Assembly: GCA_015178975.1 (NCBI GenBank) | Contig: WHVD01000031.1 | Span: forward strand, 372,001-436,000 | Direction: 5' to 3' | DNA from: Hysterangium stoloniferum | Lineage: Eukaryota; Basidiomycota; Agaricomycetes; Hysterangiales; Hysterangiaceae | Length of the DNA: 64,000 nucleotides | Shown here: positions 1 to 10,612 of the stretch, one piece after another | How positions within the stretch are numbered: the first letter of the stretch is position 1 | Layout of the letters: each line of letters opens with the position of its first letter | Program-made: the position numbers and the translations under genes | Notes under the pieces: generated by a model | Told to the model about the DNA's origin: nothing | The model's input: the letters and a program-made list of their open reading frames with translations, nothing else | The model's database searches: none

Positions 1-1355
1 GTGTCCTGCAAGCTGTGATTGGGATATCATCTCAGCCATCTTGAATGGCTTCCAACTTGAACTTACAGCAATCATCTAGCTTCACCTGAATAGTCGAAGC
101 TCAAACTCTCATTGGTTACTACTCACATCTAGCTTTACCAATCTCTCCTCTCACTCTTATTTCATTAGCCCACTCTTTGGAACTGTACCACAAGGACAAT
201 TCCATTATCTCTTAGCCATCTTAGTTATCTTACAGTTACTTAAGTCAACTAAAGCTCATTCTATTTCTATATTGTTGTTGTGTTGTCCCTAAATGGTCAA
301 TATCCTTCATATATATGTACAGTAGGCAACAAAACTGTTCAGATGTTTCTTTGTTTTGAAAAGATCCTTTAGCATTAGCCCAAAATAAATTCTAAAAATT
401 CTGAATAAATTATGATAGATGCTCTAATATCACTAAATGTTGGTTGCATAACCATGATGTCATATGTCCATTTATGGTGATGTAATAATAGGATTAATGA
501 AGCTTGTACATCTGATGTAGCCATGGTCATCAAATCACTTTTGAGCTAGTTTGCTAGTATGCTTTGGATCATTATCCTGCTAAAGGATGATATCAGATGG
601 AGTTTTTTGTAAAGCTCAGGGGATTGCTGAAGTTCATCCTCCAAGATGGAGCAGTAAAGCTGTGGATCCATCTTCCCTTCAATCCTAGTGGCATATTGTT
701 ATGACTGTGTCACAACCCGATGATACTATCATCTGCCTGCACTTCAAGTTACTGGTAAAGTCATCGTATCAGAAACTGTCGGTAACCCGACACTGATGTA
801 TACCTCCATGGTGATCAAACCCCATTTATGCCCCTGTCAAGTTATACTTGTACCATCTGGTTATGCTTTGATATGTCCCCTTTTACTTATGATGATCTGT
901 TCTACTCTATGTTTCACCTATGCCTGTATATACATACTCGTAATCCTTGGACTATTTCCTTTTCTTGTAATTCCACTCTCAGTTAATTGTGGCTTCTAAT
1001 CTTATTGTAATCTTCCGGTTTCTAGTCAAGTCCATTTGTCAATAATATTTCCACTCTTCCCTTAATTAGTAGTTTCTAGATGCCAATAACTCGTATATAA
1101 ACCTGCTGTAATGTAGTTACTAGGCAATCAGAATATCAACTTAGAACACCCATATACATCTCCCATAGTCTCACTCTAAGTATCCCACTCTCCGCCTCTG
1201 CTTGCACTTGCTCACCCTTGGTCTCCGATCCTTCAACCCAACACTCAACTTATCCTTTGGTTCCCAATTGGTAACTCACCATGAGGTACTTGATAGGACT
1301 AGTTTCCACCTGCCCAAAATTTAACGACACCCGATGGTAACTTGCGAGGGCACAG

Positions 1356-2515
1356 TGTCACAACCATCACAAGTCACAATACTGTCACAAATATTCAAAG
1401 GTAACTTTTGACAACTCTTCGACTCATTGAATTTGACTTGACAAACCCAAACATTATTCGACAACATCAAATCTCTTTCGACATGTCTCATTTCGACGTC
1501 ATGTATGATTTCATTATTAGTTCATAACATAGTCATAACGATATGAAGAAAAGCATAAAAGGGCTACAAAAGGAGTGAGGTGTTACAACCGTGTCGCAAC
1601 CCTATCGGTCCCAAGGTTATCGCCACTTATCAACTTTTCAAGTCACCATCTCGGAAACCATCGGCCCCGAAGCTGACAAATGTTTTCGCGAAGATAAAAC
1701 TCCGTTTACGCCCACGTCAAAATAACCTGTATTGTCTGGTCAAACTTTTGATACATCCCTTTTATTATGTTGATCCGTTCAATCTTATGTTTCACATATG
1801 TCTATCTATATTTGTAGTCCTTGAACTATTTCCTTTTATCATAATCCCACTCTCGGTTATCATCAGCCTCCAAACTAATCATAAACTTCCCGTTCCTAGT
1901 CAAGCTTATTGTTAATGCCATTTTCCGCCCTTCTCCCCATTAGTATTTTCTAGATGCCTGTTACTTGTATATGAACCTGCTGTAGTTGTAGTTACTAGGC
2001 AATCAGAATATCGACTCAGAATACCCTCATACGTCTGTAACAGTCCCATACTAAGAACCCCCCCATCTGCCTTCGCGTGCGCTTGCCCACTCCTGGCCCC
2101 GACCCCTTGGCCTGATGCTCGACTTGTCCTTCAGTTCCGATCGGTATCTTGCCGAAAGGAGCTCTTTAATATTAGTCTTCGCCTGCCCAAAATCTAAGGA
2201 TACCCTACAGACATTTGCGAGGGCGCAGCACATAAGCTGAAGCCAAGTCCTTCCGATCGGTCCCTGTCGGCCACTGACATTAGTCAGTTTTCAGTTCTTA
2301 ACATGAGGGAAGTCAGTCGAAATATCTGTAAATTAGTGATACTAGTAAATCTAATTTGTCGTAACTTCTTCAACAAATACTTCTGTGAGTTCTTGCGACT
2401 GGTAATAGCCTCTTACTTCACCGACAGGGTGAATATATACTTCGTCAAATAAGGCTTTCGAGTTTGATCAGTAGAATATTATTCGACTTTATTGAAGAAT
2501 AATTGATTCATGACA
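1356..2515 (-). mobile_element. LTR2 solo LTR (inverted) with CACAG target-site duplication, split by LTR1-B
   Basis: In inverted orientation it matches the intact LTR2 at 60692-61122 from end to end. It begins TGTCACAACC and ends TTCATGACA. CACAG occurs at 1351-1355 and again at 2516-2520. Removing LTR1-B and one TGAGG leaves 432 bp, against 431 bp for the other copy. It sits inside LTR1-A and interrupts that element's conserved GAGGGCACAG...CATAAGCTG block. Confidence 0.88.
1581..2303 (+). mobile_element. LTR1-B solo LTR with TGAGG target-site duplication
   Basis: This 723-bp element starts TGTTACAACCGTGTCG and ends CAGTTCTTAACA. TGAGG occurs directly before (1576-1580) and after (2304-2308). 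The uninterrupted LTR2 at 60.7 kb gives the empty site: the sequence reads straight through there without the LTR1 insert. Being innermost in the nest, it is the youngest layer, and it is CpG-rich. No gag, protease, reverse transcriptase or integrase sequence adjoins it, so it is a solo LTR. An antisense ATG-initiated reading of 60 codons (2051-2233) recurs in other LTR1 copies and probably reflects DNA conservation only. Confidence 0.9.
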
Positions 2516-3569
2516 CACAGCATATAAGCTGAAGCCAAGTCCTTCCATTCAGTCCCTGTTGGTCTACCGACATCAGTCAGTTTTCTGTTCTTAACACATA
2601 TCCAATGCCTTCCCAAAGCATGCAACCCCACATCAACCACCAAACTTCAATGTTCCCTCCACCTGCCTATCAGTCAACCCCTCCCTCACCTTTTTCCACA
2701 CTCACTTCCTTCCATCTGACCCCAAGACAATTGATTTTGGTCTCATCAGAGAATACAACTCTCTTCCAGTCCTCCAGAGTGTACTCATGATGTCTCTCTA
2801 CCCACTGTAGCTTCTCCCTCCTGTGAGATTGTTGCAAAAAAGGGCACTTCTTCTTCACCACAGGCCTTAGGCCAATTTTGTGTAGGGCATGACAACAATT
2901 TGGGAGGAGAGGGATTGATTTGTGACATCCTGAAGAGACTTGGTAACTTGCACTGCATTATCAGTTTTCTGCCTGCAAATGAGATGCTTAGCATAGCTGA
3001 TATTGGCAGATGTAAGTTTAGTTGGACTACCACCAAAGGACTTGAGAGCCTCAGGACAGTATTCAGAGTGTATTTTTGAGATAGTTCCAATGCTAACACT
3101 AGTGGTCTGATGAATAGAGTGCCCAGAGACATTAGAGAGGAGCAGAGTAATGATGTGTCCATGAATAGTAGGGGGAACAGTGTGCATGGTGAACTATGGG
3201 AACAAGCATCCTAAAAGGCCTTGTATATATACTTGAACATGAACAAATCATGTGACTTTTGGGTTTAAGGTTTAGGTTTTAGGTTGTGGAAGTAAAATCA
3301 TGTGATCACGAATATTTTTAGACCACTTCTTTGCTCTGGAGGATATCTGAAAACTATTAAGTATACCAAATTCTAATATACTCTAAAGGTCATTTGAACA
3401 TCTGAGATGTGATTCAAACATAATTTGGTTTTTAAAAGTTTTAAACTCTCTTATACATTAAAAACTAATGAATCTTTCCGGATACAAGTAGACAATAAAA
3501 GAAATTAGTAGTTTGAAACACTAATACTTTAAAAAAATAGATACCTTTAAATAGTCCATTTCATACATA

Positions 3570-5171
3570 CAGTGAGGGACAAAACCCTTCCAATGATTTT
3601 TAGTTGTGCAAAGATTCTTGAATAACTCAAGAACCACTGTAGATACAGACCTGAAATTTGGTGGTTAGTTAGGTCTACATGTATCTATATGCCCTTAAAA
3701 TATTATGACATAAGTATTAGTATTTCCCATGGTATAAATAAAATAATAATAAAATCACATTGGAAGGGTTTTGTCCCAGTCACATGATCAGCACAAAACA
3801 TTATTGATTATATGCAAAGAAGTGCAAATAAAAATCATGTGACCTGTCAAAATTAGATATATATATAGCTGTTCACTTTCTAGTTCAACAACATCCCCAC
3901 AACTCAACATTCTACACCATGAAAGCTCTTACTCCTCCTCAGGTTAGCCACATTTTCATTTTGCTCAATAAGGGCAAGTCTGCTTCTCAGATCTCTGCAA
4001 TCACTGGCAGAGGTCAATTTACTATATCCAGAATTCACGTTACTCATTGCCCATCACTTTCCAAAGCACCTGGTGGCCATCCATGCAAGCTTTCTCCCTC
4101 AGATATTCATTATTCCCTCTAACAAATCACTTCTCAGAAGGCAGAACATGCCACTGAGGTCACCAAAATCCTTCAAAATATGACTAAAGAGTTTATTTCA
4201 GTGAAGAATTTTCATAGAGCACTCAAGAAAGCTGGAATGAGAGCTGTGGTGAAGAGAAAAAGGCCTTTACTCACTAAGAGGCATAGGAAGGCAAGGATGG
4301 GCTTTGCTCTGGGACACAAGGACTGGACTGTGGATGATTGGAAGAGGTTTGTTTGGTTAGATGAGACAAAAATCAATTGTTTGGGGTCAGATGGGAGGAA
4401 GTAGGTATGGAAAAGGGCAGGAGAGGGGCTCAGTGATAGGGTGGTTGAGGGTACAGTCAGGTTTGGAGGAGGAAATCTGATGTTGTGAAGCTGTATGTTG
4501 TGGGAAGGACCAGAATATTCCACCAAAATTAATGGAAGGATGGATGCTGACCTTTATGTTAGCATTCTGGAAGATGAACTTCAAGCAATCATGAAGTATT
4601 ATGGCAAGAACACAGAAGATGTGGTCTTTCAGCAAGATAATGATCCCAAACACAAGAGCAAGAAGGCCACCAATTGGTTTAAAGATAATGGATTTGTGGT
4701 CATGGTATGACCACCTCAGTCTGCTGACCTTATCCAATTGAACACCTCTGGTATTACCTCCAAAAGAGGCTGGGAGAGTATGAAGTGGCACCTAAGAGTA
4801 TTCATGAGTTGTGGGAGGGGTTTAGACAGAGTGGGAGAAGATCCCTGCCTCTACTTGTCAGAATTTGATAGAGAGTATGCCTAGAAGAGTTGAGGCTGTT
4901 TTGAAAGCCAATGGAGGCTATACCAAGTACTAGATTGTTTGATTTGTATTCTTTTTATACCAGGGACAAAACCCTTCCAATGTGATTTTATTATTATCTT
5001 ATTTATAGCATGGAAAATACCAGTGCTTATGTCATAATATTTTAATGGCATATAGATAACATATAGACCTAACCAACCACCAAATTTCAGGTCTGTATCT
5101 ACAGTGGTTCTTGAGTTATTCAAGAATCTTTGTACAACTAAAAATCATTGGAAGGGTTTTGTCTCTCACTG
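3570..5171 (+). mobile_element. Tc1-b: 1.6-kb Tc1/mariner-like element with palindromic terminal repeats
   Basis: The element starts CAGTGAGGGACAAAACCC at 3570 and ends with its inverse at 5171, next to TA at 3568-3569 and 5172-5173. The terminal inverted repeats are about 205-210 bp. Each repeat is itself bounded by facing copies of the 20-mer GGGACAAAACCCTTCCAATG (3576-3595 with 3758-3777, and 4963-4982 with 5146-5165). One transposase gene, now dead, lies between. The element inserted into Tc1-a. Confidence 0.88.
3919..4933 (+). pseudogene. Tc1-b transposase, inactivated by stops and a frameshift
   Basis: The reading starts at ATG 3919 (MKALTPPQVSHIFILLNK), with an N-terminal helix-turn-helix-like part. 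It keeps one frame through three premature stops (4120-4122, 4402-4404, 4708-4710). Catalytic-core motifs are visible: DETKINCLG near 4370 (first Asp), QQDNDPKHKSKKA near 4630 (second Asp) and, after a small frameshift near 4730, a PIEHLW-like block (third acidic residue). The C-terminal end near 4933 reads as EAVLKANGGYTKY. The length, about 335 codons, suits Tc1-family transposases. The gene is a fossil and could not act unaided. Confidence 0.85.
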
Positions 5172-6072
5172 TATGTATATCATTGGCACCTCTAAATACA
5201 TATGTATTACTTCGGAATGGATCTGTCAATCTGAACAGATTTCTACTTGATTCAACATACCCAGAATATATAGGTAATTTCACTTAATAAAGAAGGCCAT
5301 AGGATGAAAAATTTCCAATGATATCTCATATATTTTACTAGGAAATAACTACAGTTTAGTTTTTAAAAAACAAATTAATAACAAAAGTATTAGCAAGTAT
5401 TTACATAAATTGGAAAACTATATACAACAGGTTCTATTAATTGATTCTGAGTTGTTTAAGATGTAATATGGAATTGTTTCTTAGAGTTGGTAGCTAACAA
5501 TATAATAGTCTCAAAATAGATACTGCTATTTAAAGATGGAGTTTTGTAGCAATTTTGCTTTTATTAGTAAACATTTGATATTATAATGATTACGGACAAC
5601 CTCCTCTGTGAATCTTGGCAACAAACCATTTGGATGTACAAGCTGCATTCATGGTATTATTGCATGGCCATAAATGGACATATGGCATCATGGTTATGTA
5701 ATCAACATTTAGTGATATTAGAGCATCTATTAGAATTTATTCAGAATTTTTAGAATTTATCTTGGGCTAATGCTAAAGGATCTTTTCAAAACAAAGAAAC
5801 ATCCAAACAGTTTTGTTGCCCACTGTAGAGCAGTCAGAACTTCCACAACTCTCCACAGTGGTGATCTGGGCTGGACCATTCTTTTCCTACAAAGAAAATG
5901 TTTTATATAAGAAAGAAAGAAAAACATCTACATCTAGCTATACACAATGACTATGGGTAAGGAACTAACTGTGAAACCTTCAGTGGGATCAAGCAGTTCT
6001 CACCCATGATGAAGACCTGCTAGTCTTGAACCTCTCAGTAACATCACAATGAGAAAGCCTTTGCTAACCTCC

Positions 6073-7528
6073 TGTTACAACCGTGTTGCAACCTGATGGT
6101 CCCCAAGGTTATCGCCACCTATCAACAATTCAAGTTATTGTTCAAGTCATCACATCGGAAACCGTCAGTCTTCCAATGCTGATGTATGCTTTCACAGTGA
6201 TCAAGCTCCATTTACGCCCCCATCAAAATATACTTGTACTATCTGGTTAAACTCTGATATGTCCCTTTTTATTATGATGATCCGTTCTACTCTATGTTTC
6301 ACATATGTCTATATATACTTGTAACCCTCGGACTATTTCCTTTTCTCGTAATCCCACTCTTGGTTATTTCACAGCCTCCAAACTAATCATAACCTTCCCG
6401 TTCCTAGTCAAGCTTATTTGTCAATACCATTTTCCACTCTTCTCCTAGTTAGTATTTTCTAGATGCCAGATACTTGTATATGAACCTGTTGTAGTTGTAG
6501 TTACTAGGCTCAGAATACCCTCTTACACCTCTAGAAGTCTCATACTAAGTATCTGTTAAGAACTGAAAACTGACTAAATGTCGGTGGCCGACAGGGACCG
6601 ATCGGAAGGACTTGGCTTCAGCTTATGTGCTGCGCCCTCACAAATATCTGTAGGGTGTCCTTAAATTTCGGGCGGGCGAAGACTAATCCTAAAGAGCTCC
6701 TCTCGGCGAGATACCGATCGGAACCGAAGGACAAGTCGAGTGTCGGGCCAAGGGGTTCGGGGCCGGGAGTGGGCGAGCGCACGCAAAGGCGGATGGGGGA
6801 TTCTTAGTATGAGACTGTTACAGACGTAGGAGGGTATTCTGAGTTGATATTCTGATTGCCTAGTAATTACAACTACAGTGGGTTCATATACAAGTAACAG
6901 GCGTCTAGAAAATACTAATGGGGAGAAGGGCGGAAAACGGTATTAACAATAAGCTTGACTAGGAACGGGAGGTTTGTGATTAGTTCGGAGGCCGATGATA
7001 ACCGAGAGCAGGATTACAATAAAAGGAAATAGTTCAAGGACTACAAATATAGATAGACATATGTGAAACATAAGATTGAACAGATCAACATAATAAAAGA
7101 GGACGTATCAAAGTTTGACCAGACAATACGAGTTATTTTGACATGGGCATAAACAGAGTTTGATCTTCGCGAAAACATACGTCAGCTTCGGGGCCGATGG
7201 TTTCTGAGACGGTGACTTGAAACATTGATAGGTGGCGATAACCTCGGGACTGATAGGGTTGCGACATGGTCGTAACAGTATCCCACTACCTGCCTCCGTG
7301 TGCACTCGCCCACTCTCGGTTCCCAACCCCTTGGCCCAACACTTGACTTATCCTTCGGTTCCAATCGGTAACTCACCAAGAGGTACTCGTTAGGACTAGT
7401 CTTTGCCCATCCAAAATTTAAGGACACCTGACAGATGTTTGCGAGGGCGCAGCACATAAGCTGAAGCCAAGTCCTTCCGATCGGTCCCCATCGGCCTACT
7501 GACATTAGTTAGTTTTTAGTTCTTAACA
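6073..7528 (+). mobile_element. LTR1-C solo LTR, split by LTR1-D, no target-site duplication
   Basis: It starts TGTTACAACCGTG and ends AGTTCTTAACA. Removing LTR1-D and one GTATC leaves 727 bp, a full LTR1 length. The flanking five bases differ (CCTCC left, CTTTT right). A target-site duplication is therefore absent. Recombination between two LTR1 copies at different sites, or mutation, would explain this. Confidence 0.8.
6554..7277 (-). mobile_element. LTR1-D solo LTR (inverted) with GTATC target-site duplication
   Basis: In reverse orientation it starts TGTTAAGAACTG and ends TGGTCGTAACA, 724 bp. GTATC flanks it at 6549-6553 and 7278-7282. It inserted into LTR1-C, so one family member landed in another in the opposite direction. 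That makes a large inverted repeat (6073-6553 against part of 6554-7277), which could form hairpins or feed small-RNA production. Confidence 0.88.
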
Positions 7529-8418
7529 CTTTTCAAAAGTAGTTAATATAATTTAACTCTATCTTTTTCAAAAATTTAACCAGAATTATCTGGCCTACCC
7601 ATTGCTCTAAGAGTGATTGTCACTATTGCCGGTCATATTGTATGCAAGGCTATGAGAACTCACTGCACAGAGTCCACTTCACAATTCCTTAATGCTAAGT
7701 AGAAGCGGAGGACCATACCACATCACCGTTTAACTTGCTATTCATAGCGGATACCAAATATTCATTTCCCCAGACAACGTGTAGACTTTAATAGATCTGT
7801 ATGTATAAGTGAACTAAAATGTGCGAAATATTGACCCATAACTTACGGGATGCGGTTTTTTAATGTAAAAGACTGCAAGTATCTGCGATGTATGCGTCAG
7901 GTCCCGCAGGCCAACTACTAATAAGAAATGAACCTTCACAAGTTCTGAACGTCGTACTAGTACGTGACGAGGAGGTCGTACCGTGTTTATTTGTTCAACA
8001 AAATTTGCTGCAGACAGTTCAGTGTGTATTAGAGTAGCAGAATACTCTATAGGTCAAATTGTGATATCTGCCACCATTCATGACAAGGCAGGCACTGTGG
8101 AACTAGAGTACCAATGTCTGTGATGTCAAGCCCGACACAGTCTGTACCACACTTATTCAGAAGAAACTTAATTTGCAGCAAACAGCTCAAGTTGTATAAA
8201 GTAATATTGGCAGAGCTGGGCTGCAGCGCAAGCAAAAAAGAAAAAAGAAAAAGAAAAAAAAAACAGTTTAACAATGACAACACGGCAGGGCAACAGAATT
8301 ACATGTATGCCTCAACTAGTTAGTACACGTGCACCCGTCCCCAATATGTTCTCGCAGTAGTTTCTCTTTCTTGCCGCACATTCCGACCACCCGTTCGTCT
8401 TCATCACTTTCATTACCT
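7529..8418. other. Intergenic spacer between transposon nest and first gene
   Basis: About 0.9 kb of A/T-rich sequence. It holds an A-rich run near 8235-8263 and no reading frame with a convincing start. I see no gene here. The right end should contain the 3' untranslated part of the minus-strand gene that follows. Confidence 0.5.
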
Positions 8419-10552
8419 TCAGCAAGTGAACGTGACTTCTTTTGTCAATGGACTTCCGCCGCCCGCGCGTTTCACATGCATGTTCCGAGCACTCCCATCT
8501 CTCTCGTCCTCCTCCTCCTCCTCATCCATACTTATCTCAGCCATATTTCCCGCCTCCAGCAAGCTCCGCATACTGATGTCCCTCCTCCGGATTTTCATTC
8601 TCGCGGTAAGTCTCCGCATGGCGCGCGTTCGCTCCTGAAGCTGCGCGTGCGGCCAGGAGCACAAGGGAGGCGGGGCAGGCGCAGGTATACCAAGGGAAAG
8701 ACCCAGTCCTAGTCCTAATCCTGCTGATTCAGGCTCAGGTTTCTCACATGCTTGCGGCGCACTAGATCTCGGTTGAACCGAGGCAAAAAGGCCGCCAGGT
8801 TCGTATTCAACAATCTTGTCCGTTTGGAGAGCTGGAAGCCTTATACCCAGGTCCGTGGTCACCTGGAGGTCTGATGCATCAGCGAGTTTCAGACCCCCTA
8901 CGGTGGTCGGTATGATGTCCTCCATAGGTTCGCTTTCGCCTGCCAAGCTCAGTAAAGCTTGGACGCCGACACCTAAGATGATACCTAATTCTTTTAGTTT
9001 TTCTTTATCCTTTTTTCGTCTGCTCTTCTCCTTCGTACGCTGCAACATAGCACATGTTGCCGCCGCGCGATATGATCGTAACGTGGGTATGGTATTCAAA
9101 GGAAGTAGTTCTTGCAGGGATGAATCAAGTTCCAAATGGGATATGTCAGCCTCACAGATGCCATCAGACTTCTTGCAGGCCTCAGCTTCACGCAGAGCAG
9201 CCACAGCACGTCCTAATTGGCGCTCGCGCGCACGGAGCGCGGCGTTGCAGGCGCGACTCTGGCGCTCCTCTTGTATCGTACGATCACGGAGGTCTATAAG
9301 TGCCGCGTGCTCGCTATACAACCTGAATGCCAATGGCGATGGGCATTCTGAGTAGACAGGGGAGGTATACCGAGTTGACGTAGATGATGATGACGAGAGG
9401 TCATCGATGAGAAGTGGTTGTGGCTCTAACTCCTCAAACATCAGCGGTGATATAGAATTGCCTTGTCGTGGGGAGGGGGGCGAAAGGGCCGGGCAGTCTA
9501 CATCATCAGAATCGGATTGCCATTCCTCATCCGGAAGCAGGGAAAGCATCCGCGGCGAAGGTGAAGGTGGTGAAAGCGATGGCGGTGACGGGGATTGGCA
9601 TTCATGATCATATGCGAGCCCTCCTAAAAGGAGACGTTAAAGAGCAGTAAGCATGAATGCATCACAAGCTCACCATAGTGATATCCTTCTAAAAACTCAT
9701 TCGACGGCAAGTCTACAGATGAGCGGCGAGAGGGGGAAGGAGGCGAAAGCTCCATATCAAAGTTGTCATATCCTCTGTGCAACTCCAAGTGGATTGGTCG
9801 CGGAGATGGCGGAACGATGTCGAGTTCTCTCATCTGTAACAATCCTGCATTAGCGTTAGGGATCGACTGGACCTTGTTTTCAAACATACACGACCAAAGG
9901 CATAAGGGGGTAAGTCCTGACGTATCGTATAGGATACGTCCATAGCCGGGTATCCACTTCGACTGTGCGGGTCATTCGGGGCCATCGTTATTTGATATGG
10001 GTATGTGCCATCCTGTGCTGCATACCATGAATGAGGCGCGTGTCTTGCTGGGGTATCAACAGGGGTCCTGAGGGCATCGATGTCACGATGTCCAGCGATC
10101 CCACCACTGCTGCGATTTCTCGACGCTGGGATATGGATGAGAGGTCGCTCTGGTTTGTACATGGCGAACAAAGAGCTTGGATGATCGATGGAATCCTCCC
10201 AATGCATCGTAAACGATACCCGGTGCTGAGCTGCGAGAAGTGGGAGTCTGCCGTAAACGCTGAGGAATATGATGGATAGATTGGATTAAAGAGATAATAG
10301 AGACGATAAATACAAGAAATAAAATTTACCTCGTGTATCAGATTCGATACATGCAAAATGGCCGTGGACGTCGTCAACTTCTAAACGTGTTAGGTGGACC
10401 AGCCGTGAGCGTCCAGGTTAGGTTAGGAAAGCTTGCAAACTCCGCACGCTAGAACGCGCTGTCCTTTGCCCTGACGCCAACCACTCTAAGAACCTTTCCG
10501 AGTCATTTAAGTGCCATGAGCTGTGCTTGCGTTGCATCTCTTCGGCGCTCAT
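8419..10552 (-). CDS. Hypothetical Ser/Pro-rich protein with basic coiled-coil region, 618 aa, five exons
   Basis: I do not recognise the family. A consistent model uses exons 10552-10448, 10380-10330, 10225-9890, 9833-9674 and 9623-8419. All junctions are GT...AG and together they give 619 codons including the stop. The N-terminus reads MSAEEMQRKHSSWHLNDSER. The middle is Pro/Ser-rich (PPSPSPR-type stretches). A charged helix follows (roughly RLYSEHAALIDLRDRTIQEE onward), probably a coiled coil. Next is a very basic stretch, RTKEKSRRKKDKEKLKE, that could be a nuclear localisation signal. The C-terminal part has an acidic patch (DEEEEEDERD). A nuclear or scaffold role is possible but not shown. 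The first two exons are the least certain, and an upstream exon cannot be excluded. Confidence 0.65.
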
Positions 10553-10612
10553 CAGTCTCTTCTGTGCCAAATTAAAGTTCCCTGCAAGCCATTCAATCCA
10601 GAGTTTGTCCAA

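Larger units (their letters stand above)
697..2596 (+). mobile_element. LTR1-A solo LTR with CATAT target-site duplication, split by LTR2
   Basis: The element starts TGTTATGACTG and ends TTCTTAACA. The short terminal inverted repeat TGTTA/TAACA has LTR form (TG...CA). CATAT flanks it at 692-696 and 2597-2601. Without the nested LTR2 (1356-2515) and the extra CACAG, it is 735 bp, close to the 723-738 bp of other LTR1 copies. It lies in the Tc1-a transposase. It has lost many CpG sites compared with LTR1-B (about 4 against 12 in the first 150 bp, counted by hand), consistent with being older. Confidence 0.85.
530..3187 (-). pseudogene. Tc1-a transposase remnant, split by LTR1-A
   Basis: The minus-strand reading starts at an ATG at 3185-3187. 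It runs about 106 codons to a stop at 2867, then continues in another frame with the Tc1 core motif SDETKINCLG near 2720. After the LTR1-A insertion it resumes below 696 with QQDNDPKH-type residues spanning the second catalytic aspartate, in yet another frame. A PIEHLW-type block carrying the third catalytic acid is not visible. The gene has a frameshift, an internal stop, a 1.9-kb insertion and a lost C-terminus, so it cannot make an active transposase. It is closely related to the Tc1-b transposase, with which it shares DETKINCLG. Confidence 0.75.
320..5825 (-). mobile_element. Tc1-a: Tc1/mariner-like element with ~200-bp inverted repeats, heavily invaded
   Basis: The element begins with CAGTAGGCAACAAAACTG at 320 and ends with the inverted equivalent at 5825. 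TA dinucleotides lie just outside at 318-319 and 5826-5827, as expected for Tc1/mariner insertion. Inverted repeats cover about 320-520 and 5615-5825. The transposase remnant is on the minus strand. Two later insertions lie inside: LTR1-A (697-2596) and Tc1-b (3570-5171). Removing them leaves an element of about 2 kb. The coding part seems to run straight into the left inverted repeat before the third catalytic acid, so the copy is non-autonomous. Confidence 0.85.
1..5857 (+). mobile_element. LTR5 solo LTR, left end outside window, split by Tc1-a
   Basis: Bases 1-319 plus 5828-5857 align by eye with the LTR5 copy at 55361-56690. Both contain a run like CAATATCCTTCATATAT, and both finish with a similar tail ending in TCCACA or TTCACA. 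The Tc1-a element sits at a TA dinucleotide inside it. The left end, and so the left target-site copy, lies beyond the window, so only the right end at 5857 is defined. This is the outermost and therefore oldest layer of the left nest. The copies are diverged, so homology is inferred from ordered shared blocks rather than close identity. Confidence 0.6.

Noticed and set aside
6068-7533. Target-site duplication for LTR1-C
   Set aside because: The five bases on the two sides (CCTCC and CTTTT) do not match.
8047-8283. Minus-strand frame with a hydrophobic N-terminus and five later cysteines, resembling a small secreted protein
   Set aside because: It would have to start with GTG and the hydrophobic part is just the translation of an A-rich DNA run; no ATG supports it.
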